Assembly: GCF_001625695.1 (NCBI RefSeq)
Contig: NZ_AUXY01000133.1
Location: forward strand, 124,001-188,000
From: Pseudoalteromonas luteoviolacea H33-S
GTDB taxonomy: Bacteria; Pseudomonadota; Gammaproteobacteria; Enterobacterales; Alteromonadaceae
Direction: 5' to 3'
Length of the DNA stretch: 64,000 bases
Position 1 is the first letter of the stretch, and each line of letters begins with the position of its first letter. Of the stretch, positions 43,857 to 51,883 are shown piece after piece. The translations under genes and the position numbers were made by a program. The notes below the pieces were generated by a model. It was not told the DNA's origin. It made no database searches and saw only the letters and a program-made list of their open reading frames with translations.

Positions 43857-44531
43857 TTAGCCCTTTGCGATATTGGTAATAAACTGAGAATATAATTTTG
43901 GTAAATTTGCTAATATCGCTTCCTTTCCAAGAACATCTTGCTCAGAAATCACTTGTTGAATTGTGTTTAGTGATACATGTTGCTCTAATTTATACGCGGT
44001 CTCTAGATGGCTTATATGCCAAGGCTCCGCAGCAACTCCGCCTCGATATTTATCGTACGGTCTAAAAAAACCGAATTGTGACAATGACGCATCAAACCAG
44101 CATGAGAATTCATAAAATGGGCCGCCTGATTGATATTCCCAAGGTTCAAGCTGCAATGACTCTCCAGCTCCAAGGCAGTTACTGGCGTAAACATCCAGAT
44201 CACTGCCAAAATGATGTCGGCTTGTTCCAGGCAAGGCTGAAAACAACATTATTGCCTCGACAATTTTTTCGTCACTGAGATGGTGAATATCAACAGGTGC
44301 ACTATTTTTATCAAGAATAGGACGTTTACCACTAAATTTAGCATTCCAAATCATGGCTTGACGCTGGAAATCTCTATGTGCAGATGCAATCGAAAACGCA
44401 AAACCAGCTGTTTTAGCTGCTTTACTAAGGGCGTCTAAGTCCTTGATTACCTCTTTGTGGACATACTTATTTTGATACTCAACTAAATGAGATGTGTCTA
44501 ACCCAAGTGCTTGAAGCGCAATATTATTCAT
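43857..44531 (-). CDS. M15 family D-alanyl-D-alanine carboxypeptidase-like protein
   Basis: The zinc motif SRHHFGSDLDVY is the SxHxxGxxxD pattern of M15 (VanY-type) peptidases, and EPWHISH supplies the second His ligand. These enzymes trim D-Ala from peptidoglycan peptides. No signal peptide is obvious, so location is unsure. The length of 224 residues is typical. Its ATG overlaps the dapE stop by one base (TAATG), showing translational coupling. The link to DapE, which makes the diaminopimelate used in peptidoglycan, makes a wall-related role sensible. Confidence 0.88.
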   Translation of the reverse strand: MNNIALQALGLDTSHLVEYQNKYVHKEVIKDLDALSKAAKTAGFAFSIASAHRDFQRQAMIWNAKFSGKRPILDKNSAPVDIHHLSDEKIVEAIMLFSALPGTSRHHFGSDLDVYASNCLGAGESLQLEPWEYQSGGPFYEFSCWFDASLSQFGFFRPYDKYRGGVAAEPWHISHLETAYKLEQHVSLNTIQQVISEQDVLGKEAILANLPKLYSQFITNIAKG

Positions 44532-45679
44532 TACGCTTTTACCAATAGCTTTTCAAGAATAGACTCGTAGATGAGCGCTAAATCGTCTAGAGATTTGGCA
44601 CAGACTTGCTCGTCTACTTGGTGGATTGTCTTATTCACCGGGCCAAGCTCAATAACCTTGCAGCCTGTTTGTGCGATAAATCGACCATCTGAAGTACCGC
44701 CCGTTGTTTCAGGGTTTGCTTTTATACCTGTGACTTCTTTGATAGCTTCCAATGTGACGTTGAGCAACTCACCTGGTTCGGTTAAAAAGGGTAGGCCATT
44801 CACTGTCCAATTAAGCTCATAATCTAGGTTATGCGCTTTTAATATTGCATTTACGCCGTCTTGTAGCTGCTCAACAGTGGATTCTGTACTGAATCTGAAG
44901 TTGAACTGCACATCAACAGTACCAGGGATGACATTGCCAGCCCCTGTACCACCGTTAATATTTGAAATTTGAAAACTGGTTGCAGGGAAAAACGCGTTGC
45001 CCGAATCCCATTCTTTATTACTCAGCTCGGTAAGTGCTGGTGCGACATCATGAATTGGGTTTTTAGCAAGGTGGGGATAAGCGACGTGACCTTGAATGCC
45101 TTTCACGGTTAAGTAGCCAGTTAGGGAACCCCTGCGTCCATTTTTGACTACATCGCCTAATGTTTCTCTAGATGAAGGCTCACCGACAAGGCACATATCT
45201 ATTTTTTCGTTGCGCGCTTCAAGTAAATCGACGACTTTTGTGGTCCCATTTATGAATGGCCCTTCTTCATCGGATGTGATCAAAAAGCTGATCGAGCCTT
45301 GGTGGTTAGGGTGCTTGGCAACAAATCGTTCTGTCGCGACAACCATAGCCGCGAGTGACCCTTTCATGTCGGCTGCGCCTCTGCCGTGTAAAATACCGTC
45401 TTCAACTAAACCGGCAAATGGTGGGTGGCACCAATCTTTTTCATTGCCAATTGGCACGACATCTGTATGCCCGGCAAAGCAAAAATGCGGGCTTTGCGTG
45501 CCTTTTCTTGCCCATGTGTTGAGTGTATCAGTAAAAAATAGCTCTTCAATATTAAACCCCAGCTTTTCGAGACGGCTATTCATTAAGCTTTGGCATCCAG
45601 CATCTTCAGGTGTGACTGATTGGCGTTGGATAAGGGCTGAGGCAAGTTCAAGCACTTCGCTAAGTGGGGTTTGGCTCAT
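44531..45679 (-). CDS. dapE: succinyl-diaminopimelate desuccinylase
   Basis: DapE hydrolyses N-succinyl-LL-diaminopimelate in lysine and peptidoglycan precursor synthesis. It is an M20 di-zinc enzyme: CFAGHTDVVPIG, GRGAADMKGSLAAMV, TSDEEGPFINGT and VGEPSSRE hold the metal and catalytic residues, and TGGTSDGRFIAQTG is the C-terminal signature. The length of 382 residues is normal (E. coli 375). It overlaps the ArsC-like gene by 4 bases and the M15 gene by 1 base. Confidence 0.97.
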   Translation of the reverse strand: MSQTPLSEVLELASALIQRQSVTPEDAGCQSLMNSRLEKLGFNIEELFFTDTLNTWARKGTQSPHFCFAGHTDVVPIGNEKDWCHPPFAGLVEDGILHGRGAADMKGSLAAMVVATERFVAKHPNHQGSISFLITSDEEGPFINGTTKVVDLLEARNEKIDMCLVGEPSSRETLGDVVKNGRRGSLTGYLTVKGIQGHVAYPHLAKNPIHDVAPALTELSNKEWDSGNAFFPATSFQISNINGGTGAGNVIPGTVDVQFNFRFSTESTVEQLQDGVNAILKAHNLDYELNWTVNGLPFLTEPGELLNVTLEAIKEVTGIKANPETTGGTSDGRFIAQTGCKVIELGPVNKTIHQVDEQVCAKSLDDLALIYESILEKLLVKA

Positions 45680-46023
45680 TTAAAAATCTCTTGATATTGC
45701 GCTGCTTTGAAACCAATGTGTAGCTTCGAATCAACTTGTAAAATAGGGCGCTTGATCATAGCAGGTGCGTCGAGCATGTATTGCTTGGCAGATGATTCAT
45801 CAAGTGTTTGTTTTTGCTCGTCGCTAAGGGCTCTGTATGTGGTGCCACGTTTATTCAATACCGTTTCCCAACCTAGCTCTGTCACAAAGCTGTCTAATAA
45901 CTCCGGTGTTAAACCATCTTTTCGGTAATCATGAAAGGCAAACTCAATATTTTGTTCTTGTAGAAATTTTTTCGCTTTCTTAATCGTGTCACAATTTGGA
46001 ATACCGTATAAAACTATGCTCAT
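45676..46023 (-). CDS. ArsC/Spx-like protein (YffB type)
   Basis: This 115-residue thioredoxin-fold protein begins MSIVLYGIPNCDTIKKAKKF and has the family's RKDGLTPELLDSF and MIKRPILQVD blocks. It has a single Cys in the active-site position (PNCDT) instead of a CxxC pair, like YffB of E. coli, which also stands beside dapE. True arsenate reductase function is unlikely and the actual role is unknown. The start overlaps the EIIA-like gene by 4 bases and the end overlaps dapE by 4 bases. Confidence 0.9.
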   Translation of the reverse strand: MSIVLYGIPNCDTIKKAKKFLQEQNIEFAFHDYRKDGLTPELLDSFVTELGWETVLNKRGTTYRALSDEQKQTLDESSAKQYMLDAPAMIKRPILQVDSKLHIGFKAAQYQEIFK

Positions 46024-46526
46024 AATTTACTAGCTCTTGATAATGTTATTAGCGGATCTTTGCCCGCGTTGACTTGATTTAGCGGATAATAACACGGGCC
46101 TAATTTATCTGCATTGAGAATTATGAGTGTGCCTGTGATGGGCAAATCCTGTGGTATATCGAAGTAGCAGAGAATATCGCCAGTGATGATGTGTTTTTGT
46201 CCAACACAGTGTTTAATAAGGTTTTCCATTTTACGATATTCGTTGGGAATACTAAGGTGTAATAAAAATTGCAATCCGGATTCTGCACGGATCACGAATT
46301 CACAGCCTTGTTGACCAACCTTTATTATTTTGCCATTGCAGGGTGACATCATCAGTGCTTGATTCATTTTGACACACACGCCACTGCCTATCATGCCAGT
46401 TGAAAACAGAGGTAAAGGATGGTTTGTCAATGGAAAGACTTTACCAGTAAATGGGCTGGCAATATGTAAAAGTGGATTGGCAATTTGCGCAATTGGTGCG
46501 TAATTAATAGGTTTAGAAAATATCAT
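46020..46526 (-). CDS. degenerate PTS EIIA-Glc-like domain protein
   Basis: The 168-residue protein aligns with glucose-type EIIA (Crr): IASPFTGKVFPLTNHP, GSGVCVKMNQ, APV-like MSPCNGKIIKV, and the phospho-site block SGLQFLLHLSI. The phosphorylated His is kept (His90), but the helper His75 is replaced by Cys75 (QQGCEFVIR). No PTS EI, HPr or EIIB/C genes are in the window. It may be a regulatory or scaffold protein rather than a phosphocarrier. Its ATG overlaps the ACT gene stop by one base, and its own 3' end overlaps the ArsC-like gene. Confidence 0.75.
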   Translation of the reverse strand: MIFSKPINYAPIAQIANPLLHIASPFTGKVFPLTNHPLPLFSTGMIGSGVCVKMNQALMMSPCNGKIIKVGQQGCEFVIRAESGLQFLLHLSIPNEYRKMENLIKHCVGQKHIITGDILCYFDIPQDLPITGTLIILNADKLGPCYYPLNQVNAGKDPLITLSRASKL

Positions 46527-46906
46527 TAAACAAAAAGGTAACCGTCTTTTCTGAGCGCTTGAATTGCATTATTTAGTTGTTGTTCTTTAACCAGAATATA
46601 GTCAGTATCGTATGTTGAAATGGAAAAAATAGACACATTTGCACTCGCTAATACACCTGAGATGTTAGACATGATCCCAGTCAGTGAAAACCCCAATGGA
46701 CCGATAATCTCGATGGCTCTCCAGTATGGCTCAGCGGCGAAGCTATCAACTTTTATGTCAGAAGGACAAACGATTGATAATTCTTCAGTTGTTTTAGCAA
46801 TAAAAAAAATATCAGATTTGAGTACATTACTAGGAATGCTCTCATCGCTATCTAGGCTATGAATCGTAAAGTCTTGTTGTAGTATTTGTAGCGTTTGTTT
46901 TGACAT
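46526..46906 (-). CDS. ACT domain protein (CASTOR-like)
   Basis: The 126-residue protein ends in a segment typical of the ACT domains grouped with CASTOR: IGPLGFSLTGIMSNISGVLA, then ANVSIFSISTYDTDYILV. ACT domains bind amino acids; this class in bacteria is of unknown function. It is the first gene of a five-gene minus-strand operon with overlapping stops and starts, ahead of dapE, so sensing of an amino acid of the lysine pathway is a reasonable guess but not shown. The start ATG at 46906 is clean. Confidence 0.85.
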   Translation of the reverse strand: MSKQTLQILQQDFTIHSLDSDESIPSNVLKSDIFFIAKTTEELSIVCPSDIKVDSFAAEPYWRAIEIIGPLGFSLTGIMSNISGVLASANVSIFSISTYDTDYILVKEQQLNNAIQALRKDGYLFV

Positions 46907-46976
46907 ACTTGCGCTCTAACTGCATCGACTTCTTCATAGTATAGGTAAGCAAAAGGAAAAGAAACCTTTTTATTTA

Positions 46977-46999
46977 GGGAGTAGAGATTGCCTACTCCC
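46977..46999. other. inverted repeat downstream of pta
   Basis: GGGAGTAG and CTACTCCC form an 8-base stem with a 7-base loop, 24 bases after the pta stop (minus strand) and before the ACT gene. No T tract follows on either strand, so it may act as a processing or stability hairpin rather than an intrinsic terminator. Confidence 0.45.
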
Positions 47000-47022
47000 T
47001 TGATAGCGTTAAGAAAGGCTAT

Positions 47023-49167
47023 TTATGGGCGTTGAGCCGCTTGGATTGCCGTCAATGCAATCGTATAAACGATATCATCAACCAGTGCTCCACGGCTTAA
47101 GTCATTTACAGGCTTTCTCATCCCTTGAAGCATCGGACCAATACTGATGAGCTCGGCGCTTCGCTGTACTGCTTTGTATGTTGTGTTACCTGTGTTTAGG
47201 TCAGGGAATACAAATACAGTTGCTTTGCCAGCTACTTTACTATTTGGTGCCTTTTTACGTGCGACATTTTCCATAATCGCTGCGTCGTATTGTAACGGCC
47301 CGTCAATATCTAAATCTGGGCGTTTTTGCTGTGCTAATTCAGTTGCTTCTCTTACTTTATCAACATCAGCCCCTTGGCCTGAAGTCCCTGTACTGTAACT
47401 AATCATCGCAACTTTTGGCTCGATACCAAATGCAGCAGCTGAATCAGCTGATTGAATCGCGATATCAGCCAATTGTTCAGCGGTTGGATCTGGGTTAATT
47501 GCACAGTCACCATAAACAAGTACTTGATCAGGTAGCAACATAAAGAACACAGAACTCACTAAAGATGAGTCTGGTGCAGTTTTGATCAACTGTAGAGGAG
47601 GGCGAATGGTATTCGCAGTGGTATTAACCGCACCTGATACAAGTCCATCTACTTCATCTTCAGCTAACATCATGGTACCAAGCACGACATTGTCTTGCAG
47701 TTGTTCTGCGGCGACGACTTCAGTAAGTCCTTTGTTCTTGCGCAGTTCAACCATAGGTGCAATATACTTACCAATCGCTTGGCTTGGGTCGACAATGGTG
47801 ATGTTTTCATTTAACACCACGCCCTGTTGCGCTGCGATACGTTGGATCTCTTCATGGTCACCAAGTAAGACCGTTTTAGCAATGCCTCGTTCACCACAGA
47901 TTGCTGCCGCTTTGATTGTGCGTGGCTCATTACCCTCTGGCAATACAATGGTTTTGTTTGCTCTACGTGCTTGATCTGTCAGCATGAATCTAAATGCCGG
48001 TGGCGAGAGCTTTCTGGTGCGAGCAACACCTTGAGATAAACTATCTAGCCAATCTGGGTCGATATGATCAGCGTTGTGTTGCTTCACCTTATCAATGCGT
48101 TGTTCATCGTCCGCAGGTACTTCCATATTGAAGTTATGTAGTAATAACGATGTTCTCCATGTATCTGCTTCGGTTGCAAGGATTGGCAAGCCGGTATTCA
48201 TTGCTTGCTCGCACAATTCCATGATCCGCGGCTCAGGCTTGAAGCCACCAGTCAGTAAAATTGCCCCTAATTTTGTACCATTCATAGCTGATAGGCATGC
48301 AGCGACCAAAATATCTGAACGGTCGCCAGGAGTCACTAAAAGGGCGCCTGGAGTAAAGTGATTCAGGATGTTAGACACTGTTCGCGCACAAAAGGTAACG
48401 CGGCGGAGACGTCTGTGCGCCATATCACCTTCATTGATGACTTCGGCTTGTAGATATTCACTTAGATCTCTAACTCGTGGTGCAACAAGATCGAAATCCC
48501 AAGGGATAGCGCCAAGCAACATAAACGGATGTTTGCGGAAGATTGGCAATGAAGCCAAACGGTTCATCTCGTTTTCTAGTTGCTCTGGTTCATGTTGGTC
48601 AACCAAATCAGCACGAGCGCGGCCATCTTCATCTAGTGGCGCGTTGACCTTATTGAAAATACAACCAAGTACTCTCGCATGATCTATTCCACCATAGTTA
48701 CCTGAGGCAATCTCTAAGCGGTCTTCAAGTTGGTCGTTGGTGTCATTGCCTGGTGTTAATACAAACACGATATCAGCGCCTAAAGTTTGGGCGATTTCTC
48801 GGTTTACACGACCAGCATAAGGTTGTTTACGTGTTGGCACCATACCTTCAATGATGGCGACTTCATCATCTTGTACGCTGCTTTCAAAGCGCTCTACTAT
48901 TTCCTCTAGCAGGTCATCGCCTTTACCATCACCAATCATTTGCTCTGCATAATGCAATTCGAAAGGCGTAGGAGGCGCAATTGATGACCCTTGCTTGATA
49001 ATTAAAGTCGACTTCTCAGGCCCTAAATCAGCATTTCGAGGCTGAGCAATCGGTTTGAAAAAGTTAACTTTTACAGCTTTTTGCTCTAAAGCTCGCACTA
49101 AACCGACAGAAACAGATGTCAAACCAACCCCAGTTGAGATTGGAATAAGCATGATCCTACGACCCAT
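47023..49167 (-). CDS. pta: phosphate acetyltransferase (long form)
   Basis: Pta converts acetyl-CoA and phosphate to acetyl phosphate. This is the long, three-domain form of 714 residues as in E. coli: an N-terminal P-loop-like domain (MLIPISTGVGLTSVSVGL), a DRTGG domain and a catalytic C-terminal domain (VLPEGNEPRTIKAA, SYSTGTSGQGADVDKVREA, ELQY-type PLQYDAAIM). The ATG at 49167 fits the E. coli start. It lies 2 bases after ackA in the same transcript. Confidence 0.96.
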   Translation of the reverse strand: MGRRIMLIPISTGVGLTSVSVGLVRALEQKAVKVNFFKPIAQPRNADLGPEKSTLIIKQGSSIAPPTPFELHYAEQMIGDGKGDDLLEEIVERFESSVQDDEVAIIEGMVPTRKQPYAGRVNREIAQTLGADIVFVLTPGNDTNDQLEDRLEIASGNYGGIDHARVLGCIFNKVNAPLDEDGRARADLVDQHEPEQLENEMNRLASLPIFRKHPFMLLGAIPWDFDLVAPRVRDLSEYLQAEVINEGDMAHRRLRRVTFCARTVSNILNHFTPGALLVTPGDRSDILVAACLSAMNGTKLGAILLTGGFKPEPRIMELCEQAMNTGLPILATEADTWRTSLLLHNFNMEVPADDEQRIDKVKQHNADHIDPDWLDSLSQGVARTRKLSPPAFRFMLTDQARRANKTIVLPEGNEPRTIKAAAICGERGIAKTVLLGDHEEIQRIAAQQGVVLNENITIVDPSQAIGKYIAPMVELRKNKGLTEVVAAEQLQDNVVLGTMMLAEDEVDGLVSGAVNTTANTIRPPLQLIKTAPDSSLVSSVFFMLLPDQVLVYGDCAINPDPTAEQLADIAIQSADSAAAFGIEPKVAMISYSTGTSGQGADVDKVREATELAQQKRPDLDIDGPLQYDAAIMENVARKKAPNSKVAGKATVFVFPDLNTGNTTYKAVQRSAELISIGPMLQGMRKPVNDLSRGALVDDIVYTIALTAIQAAQRP

Positions 49168-49169
49168 AA

Positions 49170-50369
49170 TTATTGCTCCCCAGCAAGTGTTGCCGCATCT
49201 TGTGCAATAACAAGTTCTTCATTAGTTGGTATAACCATGGCAATAGGCGTAGATGAGCCTTCAGTAATAACGCCCTCGCTGCCAAATCTTGCAGCTAAGT
49301 TTCTCTCATTGTTTAACTGGAAGCCTAGGAAGCTTAACTGGTTGACAACACTTGCGCGGATCACATCAGAGTTTTCACCGATACCACCAGTAAATACCAA
49401 AGCATCAATCCCACCAAGTGGTACTGCAAAACTCGCAATTTGCTTTGCAAGTCGGAAGCAGAATATGTCTAAAGCTAGTTTTGCTTTTTCATGACCTTGG
49501 GAAGCATTTTCTTCGATTGTACGGCAGTCGTTTGACAGCTCACTAATGCCAAGTAAACCACTTTCTTTATTCAATAAAGTGTCGATCTGTGCTGCAGAGT
49601 AACCAAGCTGGTTTACTAGGTAGGCAAATAAGCCCGGATCAATATCACCGCTTCGTGTGCCCATCACAAGGCCCTCTAGAGGCGTTAAGCCCATACTGGT
49701 ATCTACTGATTTGCCATTTTTAACCGCACAAACAGAGCATCCGTTACCAAGGTGTGCAGTAACAATTTTAGAAGATTTATTACCTAAGCCTAATTGTTCG
49801 ATGGCTTGTGCCGATACGTAGTAATGACTGGTTCCGTGGAAACCATAGCGTCTGATACTGTGTTGTTCGTACAATTTATATGGCAATGCGTATAAAAATG
49901 CGGTTGCATCCATTGTTTGATGGAAAGCAGTGTCAAAAACAGCAATTTGAGGGAGTGTTGAAAATGCTTCCGTGGCCGCTTCAATACCCAGTAAGTTAGC
50001 TGGGTTATGCAAAGGCGCAAGTGTTGCTGTTTGCTTGATTGCTTCAAGCACTGTGTTGTCTATAAGTGCTGATTTGGTGAAGTGTTCACCACCATGCACG
50101 ACGCGGTGTCCAACAGCAACAAGCTGTTGATCGAGCTTTAACGACTTTACTAGTTCAACCAGTTTGTTTATAGCGACTGCATGGGCGTCGCCATTAGATA
50201 GAGAAATAATGTGCTTTTGGCCATTAACTTTATATTTGATTTGAGGTGATTCTTCACCCAAGCGTTCCGCTAACCCGGATAAATGCTCTTTTGCAGAGCT
50301 CGAGTCTATGATTGCAAATTTGAGGCTAGAGCTGCCACAATTGAGGACCAAAACATGCGACGATGACAT
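49170..50369 (-). CDS. ackA: acetate kinase
   Basis: AckA makes ATP and acetate from acetyl phosphate and ADP. The ASKHA-fold signatures are LVLNCGSSSLKFAI, VGHRVVHGGEHF, IAVFDTAFHQTM, RRYGFHGTSHYYVS and VFTGGIGENSD. The length of 399 residues matches E. coli (400). The ATG at 50369 has GGAAAG at 6 bases upstream; the TTG seven codons earlier is rejected. It is divergent from yfbV, a conserved arrangement. Confidence 0.97.
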   Translation of the reverse strand: MSSSHVLVLNCGSSSLKFAIIDSSSAKEHLSGLAERLGEESPQIKYKVNGQKHIISLSNGDAHAVAINKLVELVKSLKLDQQLVAVGHRVVHGGEHFTKSALIDNTVLEAIKQTATLAPLHNPANLLGIEAATEAFSTLPQIAVFDTAFHQTMDATAFLYALPYKLYEQHSIRRYGFHGTSHYYVSAQAIEQLGLGNKSSKIVTAHLGNGCSVCAVKNGKSVDTSMGLTPLEGLVMGTRSGDIDPGLFAYLVNQLGYSAAQIDTLLNKESGLLGISELSNDCRTIEENASQGHEKAKLALDIFCFRLAKQIASFAVPLGGIDALVFTGGIGENSDVIRASVVNQLSFLGFQLNNERNLAARFGSEGVITEGSSTPIAMVIPTNEELVIAQDAATLAGEQ

Positions 50370-50521
50370 AATGACTTTCCGTTTTGACAATAAGAGTAGT
50401 TGCGTATTAAGCTAAATAATGACGTTCATTCAGCATTACACTTAATACTAAGGTATAATTGACATGAATGACCGTAATTTTACCTTATTTTTTTGAGAAA
50501 AGTTAGCACCTAGGAGTTATG

Positions 50522-50968
50522 ATGCAGAAAAGTCTTATTTCACAAGTGCAACTGGGCCGTCAATATGCCAAAGAATGGCCAATGCGTAAGGAACTCGCGC
50601 CTTTATTTCCCGAGTTTAGAGTGATTAGGGCTACGGATCTGGCTTTACAAACGATGCCAATTTTAGCGATTTTTACTGTTTTTTTTCAAACAAGTCTACT
50701 GGGTATGGCGTATTTACCTCAATCAATTGCGATTGCGTTGTTTTTTCTAACGCTGCCAGTACAAGGATTGTTATGGTTAGGGAAGCGATGTGAGACAGCC
50801 TTAACCCCTGCACTGAATTCTTGGTATAGAGATTTGTACCAAAAAATGGTTGCTAACGGTTATCAAGGGGATCTTTGCACACGAAAGCCCACTTATCGTG
50901 AGCTGGCTAAATTACTCAGTGACATGTTCGATAAGATGGATAAAGCCTTCACTAAAGAAAACCTGTAA
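50522..50968 (+). CDS. yfbV: UPF0208 membrane protein YfbV
   Basis: This 148-residue inner-membrane protein has two membrane segments (about residues 42-90) and the family's GRQYAKEWPMRKELAPLFPE start and CETALTPALNSWYRDLY block. The function is not settled; in E. coli YfbV has been linked to limits on Ter macrodomain organisation. The ATG at 50522 is favoured because AGGAG lies five bases upstream; an ATG one codon earlier leaves too little space. TATAAT at 50454-50459 could be its -10 box, with a poor -35. Confidence 0.9.
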   Translation: MQKSLISQVQLGRQYAKEWPMRKELAPLFPEFRVIRATDLALQTMPILAIFTVFFQTSLLGMAYLPQSIAIALFFLTLPVQGLLWLGKRCETALTPALNSWYRDLYQKMVANGYQGDLCTRKPTYRELAKLLSDMFDKMDKAFTKENL

Positions 50969-50978
50969 AAAGTTCAAA

Positions 50979-51005
50979 CGCACAATAATTGATGTTTATT
51001 GTGCG
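50979..51005. terminator. probable bidirectional terminator between yfbV and the PKD gene
   Basis: CGCACAATAA and TTATTGTGCG form a 10-base stem with a 7-base loop. CCTCTTT follows on the plus strand and TTTGAACTTTTT on the minus strand. The two genes converge here. Confidence 0.65.
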
Positions 51006-51015
51006 CCTCTTTAAA

Positions 51016-51642
51016 TTAGGCATTGGTGATTCTTTTTATCTTAAGCAAGCCTAATATGATTAATAGCCAATACATGGCCCCACCAGAGCTAGATGATTCT
51101 TTGTTTGCATTATTTTCAGTTGGGTTTGATATAGCTTTTGGCTGCGTTTCAATTTCGGCTAATACTTCTATGCCATATGGCTGTTCAAAAACATGTTTAC
51201 CTTTGAATAGGGCCGCCACGTGAATTGTGTGTTTACCAGCTTCTTCGAAGGTAAATTCTACTTGTTGTCCACTTAGTTGTAGGTCATTAGGAAGCGTCCA
51301 TTCGTAGTTCAAGGCTAAGTCGTATTCTGAGTTCAGTTCGATACTGGCACGTACTTTTTCTCCCTTGTGTATATCGTTTGGTGCGATTAAATTAAGTGAT
51401 TCTATCACAGGGGTGATGGCGTTTATTTCGTATTGCTTACCATAGCTAAGGTTATCACTGACCGTTTCAGTAAGTGAGACGGTATAAATCCCAGGTTTTG
51501 TATAAGTATGGTTAGGGCTTGCCTCTGTACTCGTTGAGCCATCACCAAAATCCCAAAAGTAGGTTTTTTCTTGTGCATGGAGTTGAGTAGGTATAACAAA
51601 AGCCAGTACACAAGTTATCAGCGATATCCTTTTTAACAGCAT
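51016..51642 (-). CDS. PKD-domain surface protein with GlyGly-CTERM-like tail
   Basis: A signal peptide ends in QLHAQ. A PKD domain follows at once (YFWDFGDGSTSTEASPNHTY, then GIYTVSLTE), and a second PKD-like unit covers residues 80-160. The C-terminus has a Ser-rich linker, then SSSSGGAMYWLLIILGLL and a basic end (KIKR). That layout (Gly-Gly, hydrophobic helix, basic tail) matches the GlyGly-CTERM sorting signal cut by rhombosortase. The 208-residue protein is therefore probably secreted through type II secretion and surface-processed. It is divergent from the M4 protease, which has similar PKD units. Confidence 0.82.
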   Translation of the reverse strand: MLLKRISLITCVLAFVIPTQLHAQEKTYFWDFGDGSTSTEASPNHTYTKPGIYTVSLTETVSDNLSYGKQYEINAITPVIESLNLIAPNDIHKGEKVRASIELNSEYDLALNYEWTLPNDLQLSGQQVEFTFEEAGKHTIHVAALFKGKHVFEQPYGIEVLAEIETQPKAISNPTENNANKESSSSGGAMYWLLIILGLLKIKRITNA

Positions 51643-51883
51643 TTAATGTCCTTTCCCATTTATGAAGATAATATATTTCGATTTAACAGTCTTTTATGGA
51701 TTGTTTGATACGTGAACAAGCGCCTAACTTAATATATTTATATGAAACTTTAAATACATACTTTTATATTATGAAATTGTTTATATAGTGAACTTATTTA
51801 GGGGTTTTACTGGATTATCTCAGTTTAATTGGTTATTTTTTACTGGTTTTTTGACCACAAAAATAATTTCAGGAAGGACTCCA

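Noticed and set aside
43849..43865. Hairpin AAGGGC/GCCCTT between alaA and the M15 gene as a terminator
   Set aside because: Only six pairs, overlaps the M15 stop codon and has no real T tract on either strand.
45144..45683. A 179-codon open frame antisense to dapE
   Set aside because: Ser/Pro/Ala-rich shadow of dapE codons with no recognisable motif.
47582..47974. A 130-codon open frame antisense to pta
   Set aside because: Shadow of the pta catalytic domain; Ser/Thr/Ala-rich and without a ribosome site.
51788..51883. Upstream start of the M4 protease at 51788
   Set aside because: It would put 32 residues before an excellent signal peptide; AGGAAGGA directly before GTG 51884 decides the start.
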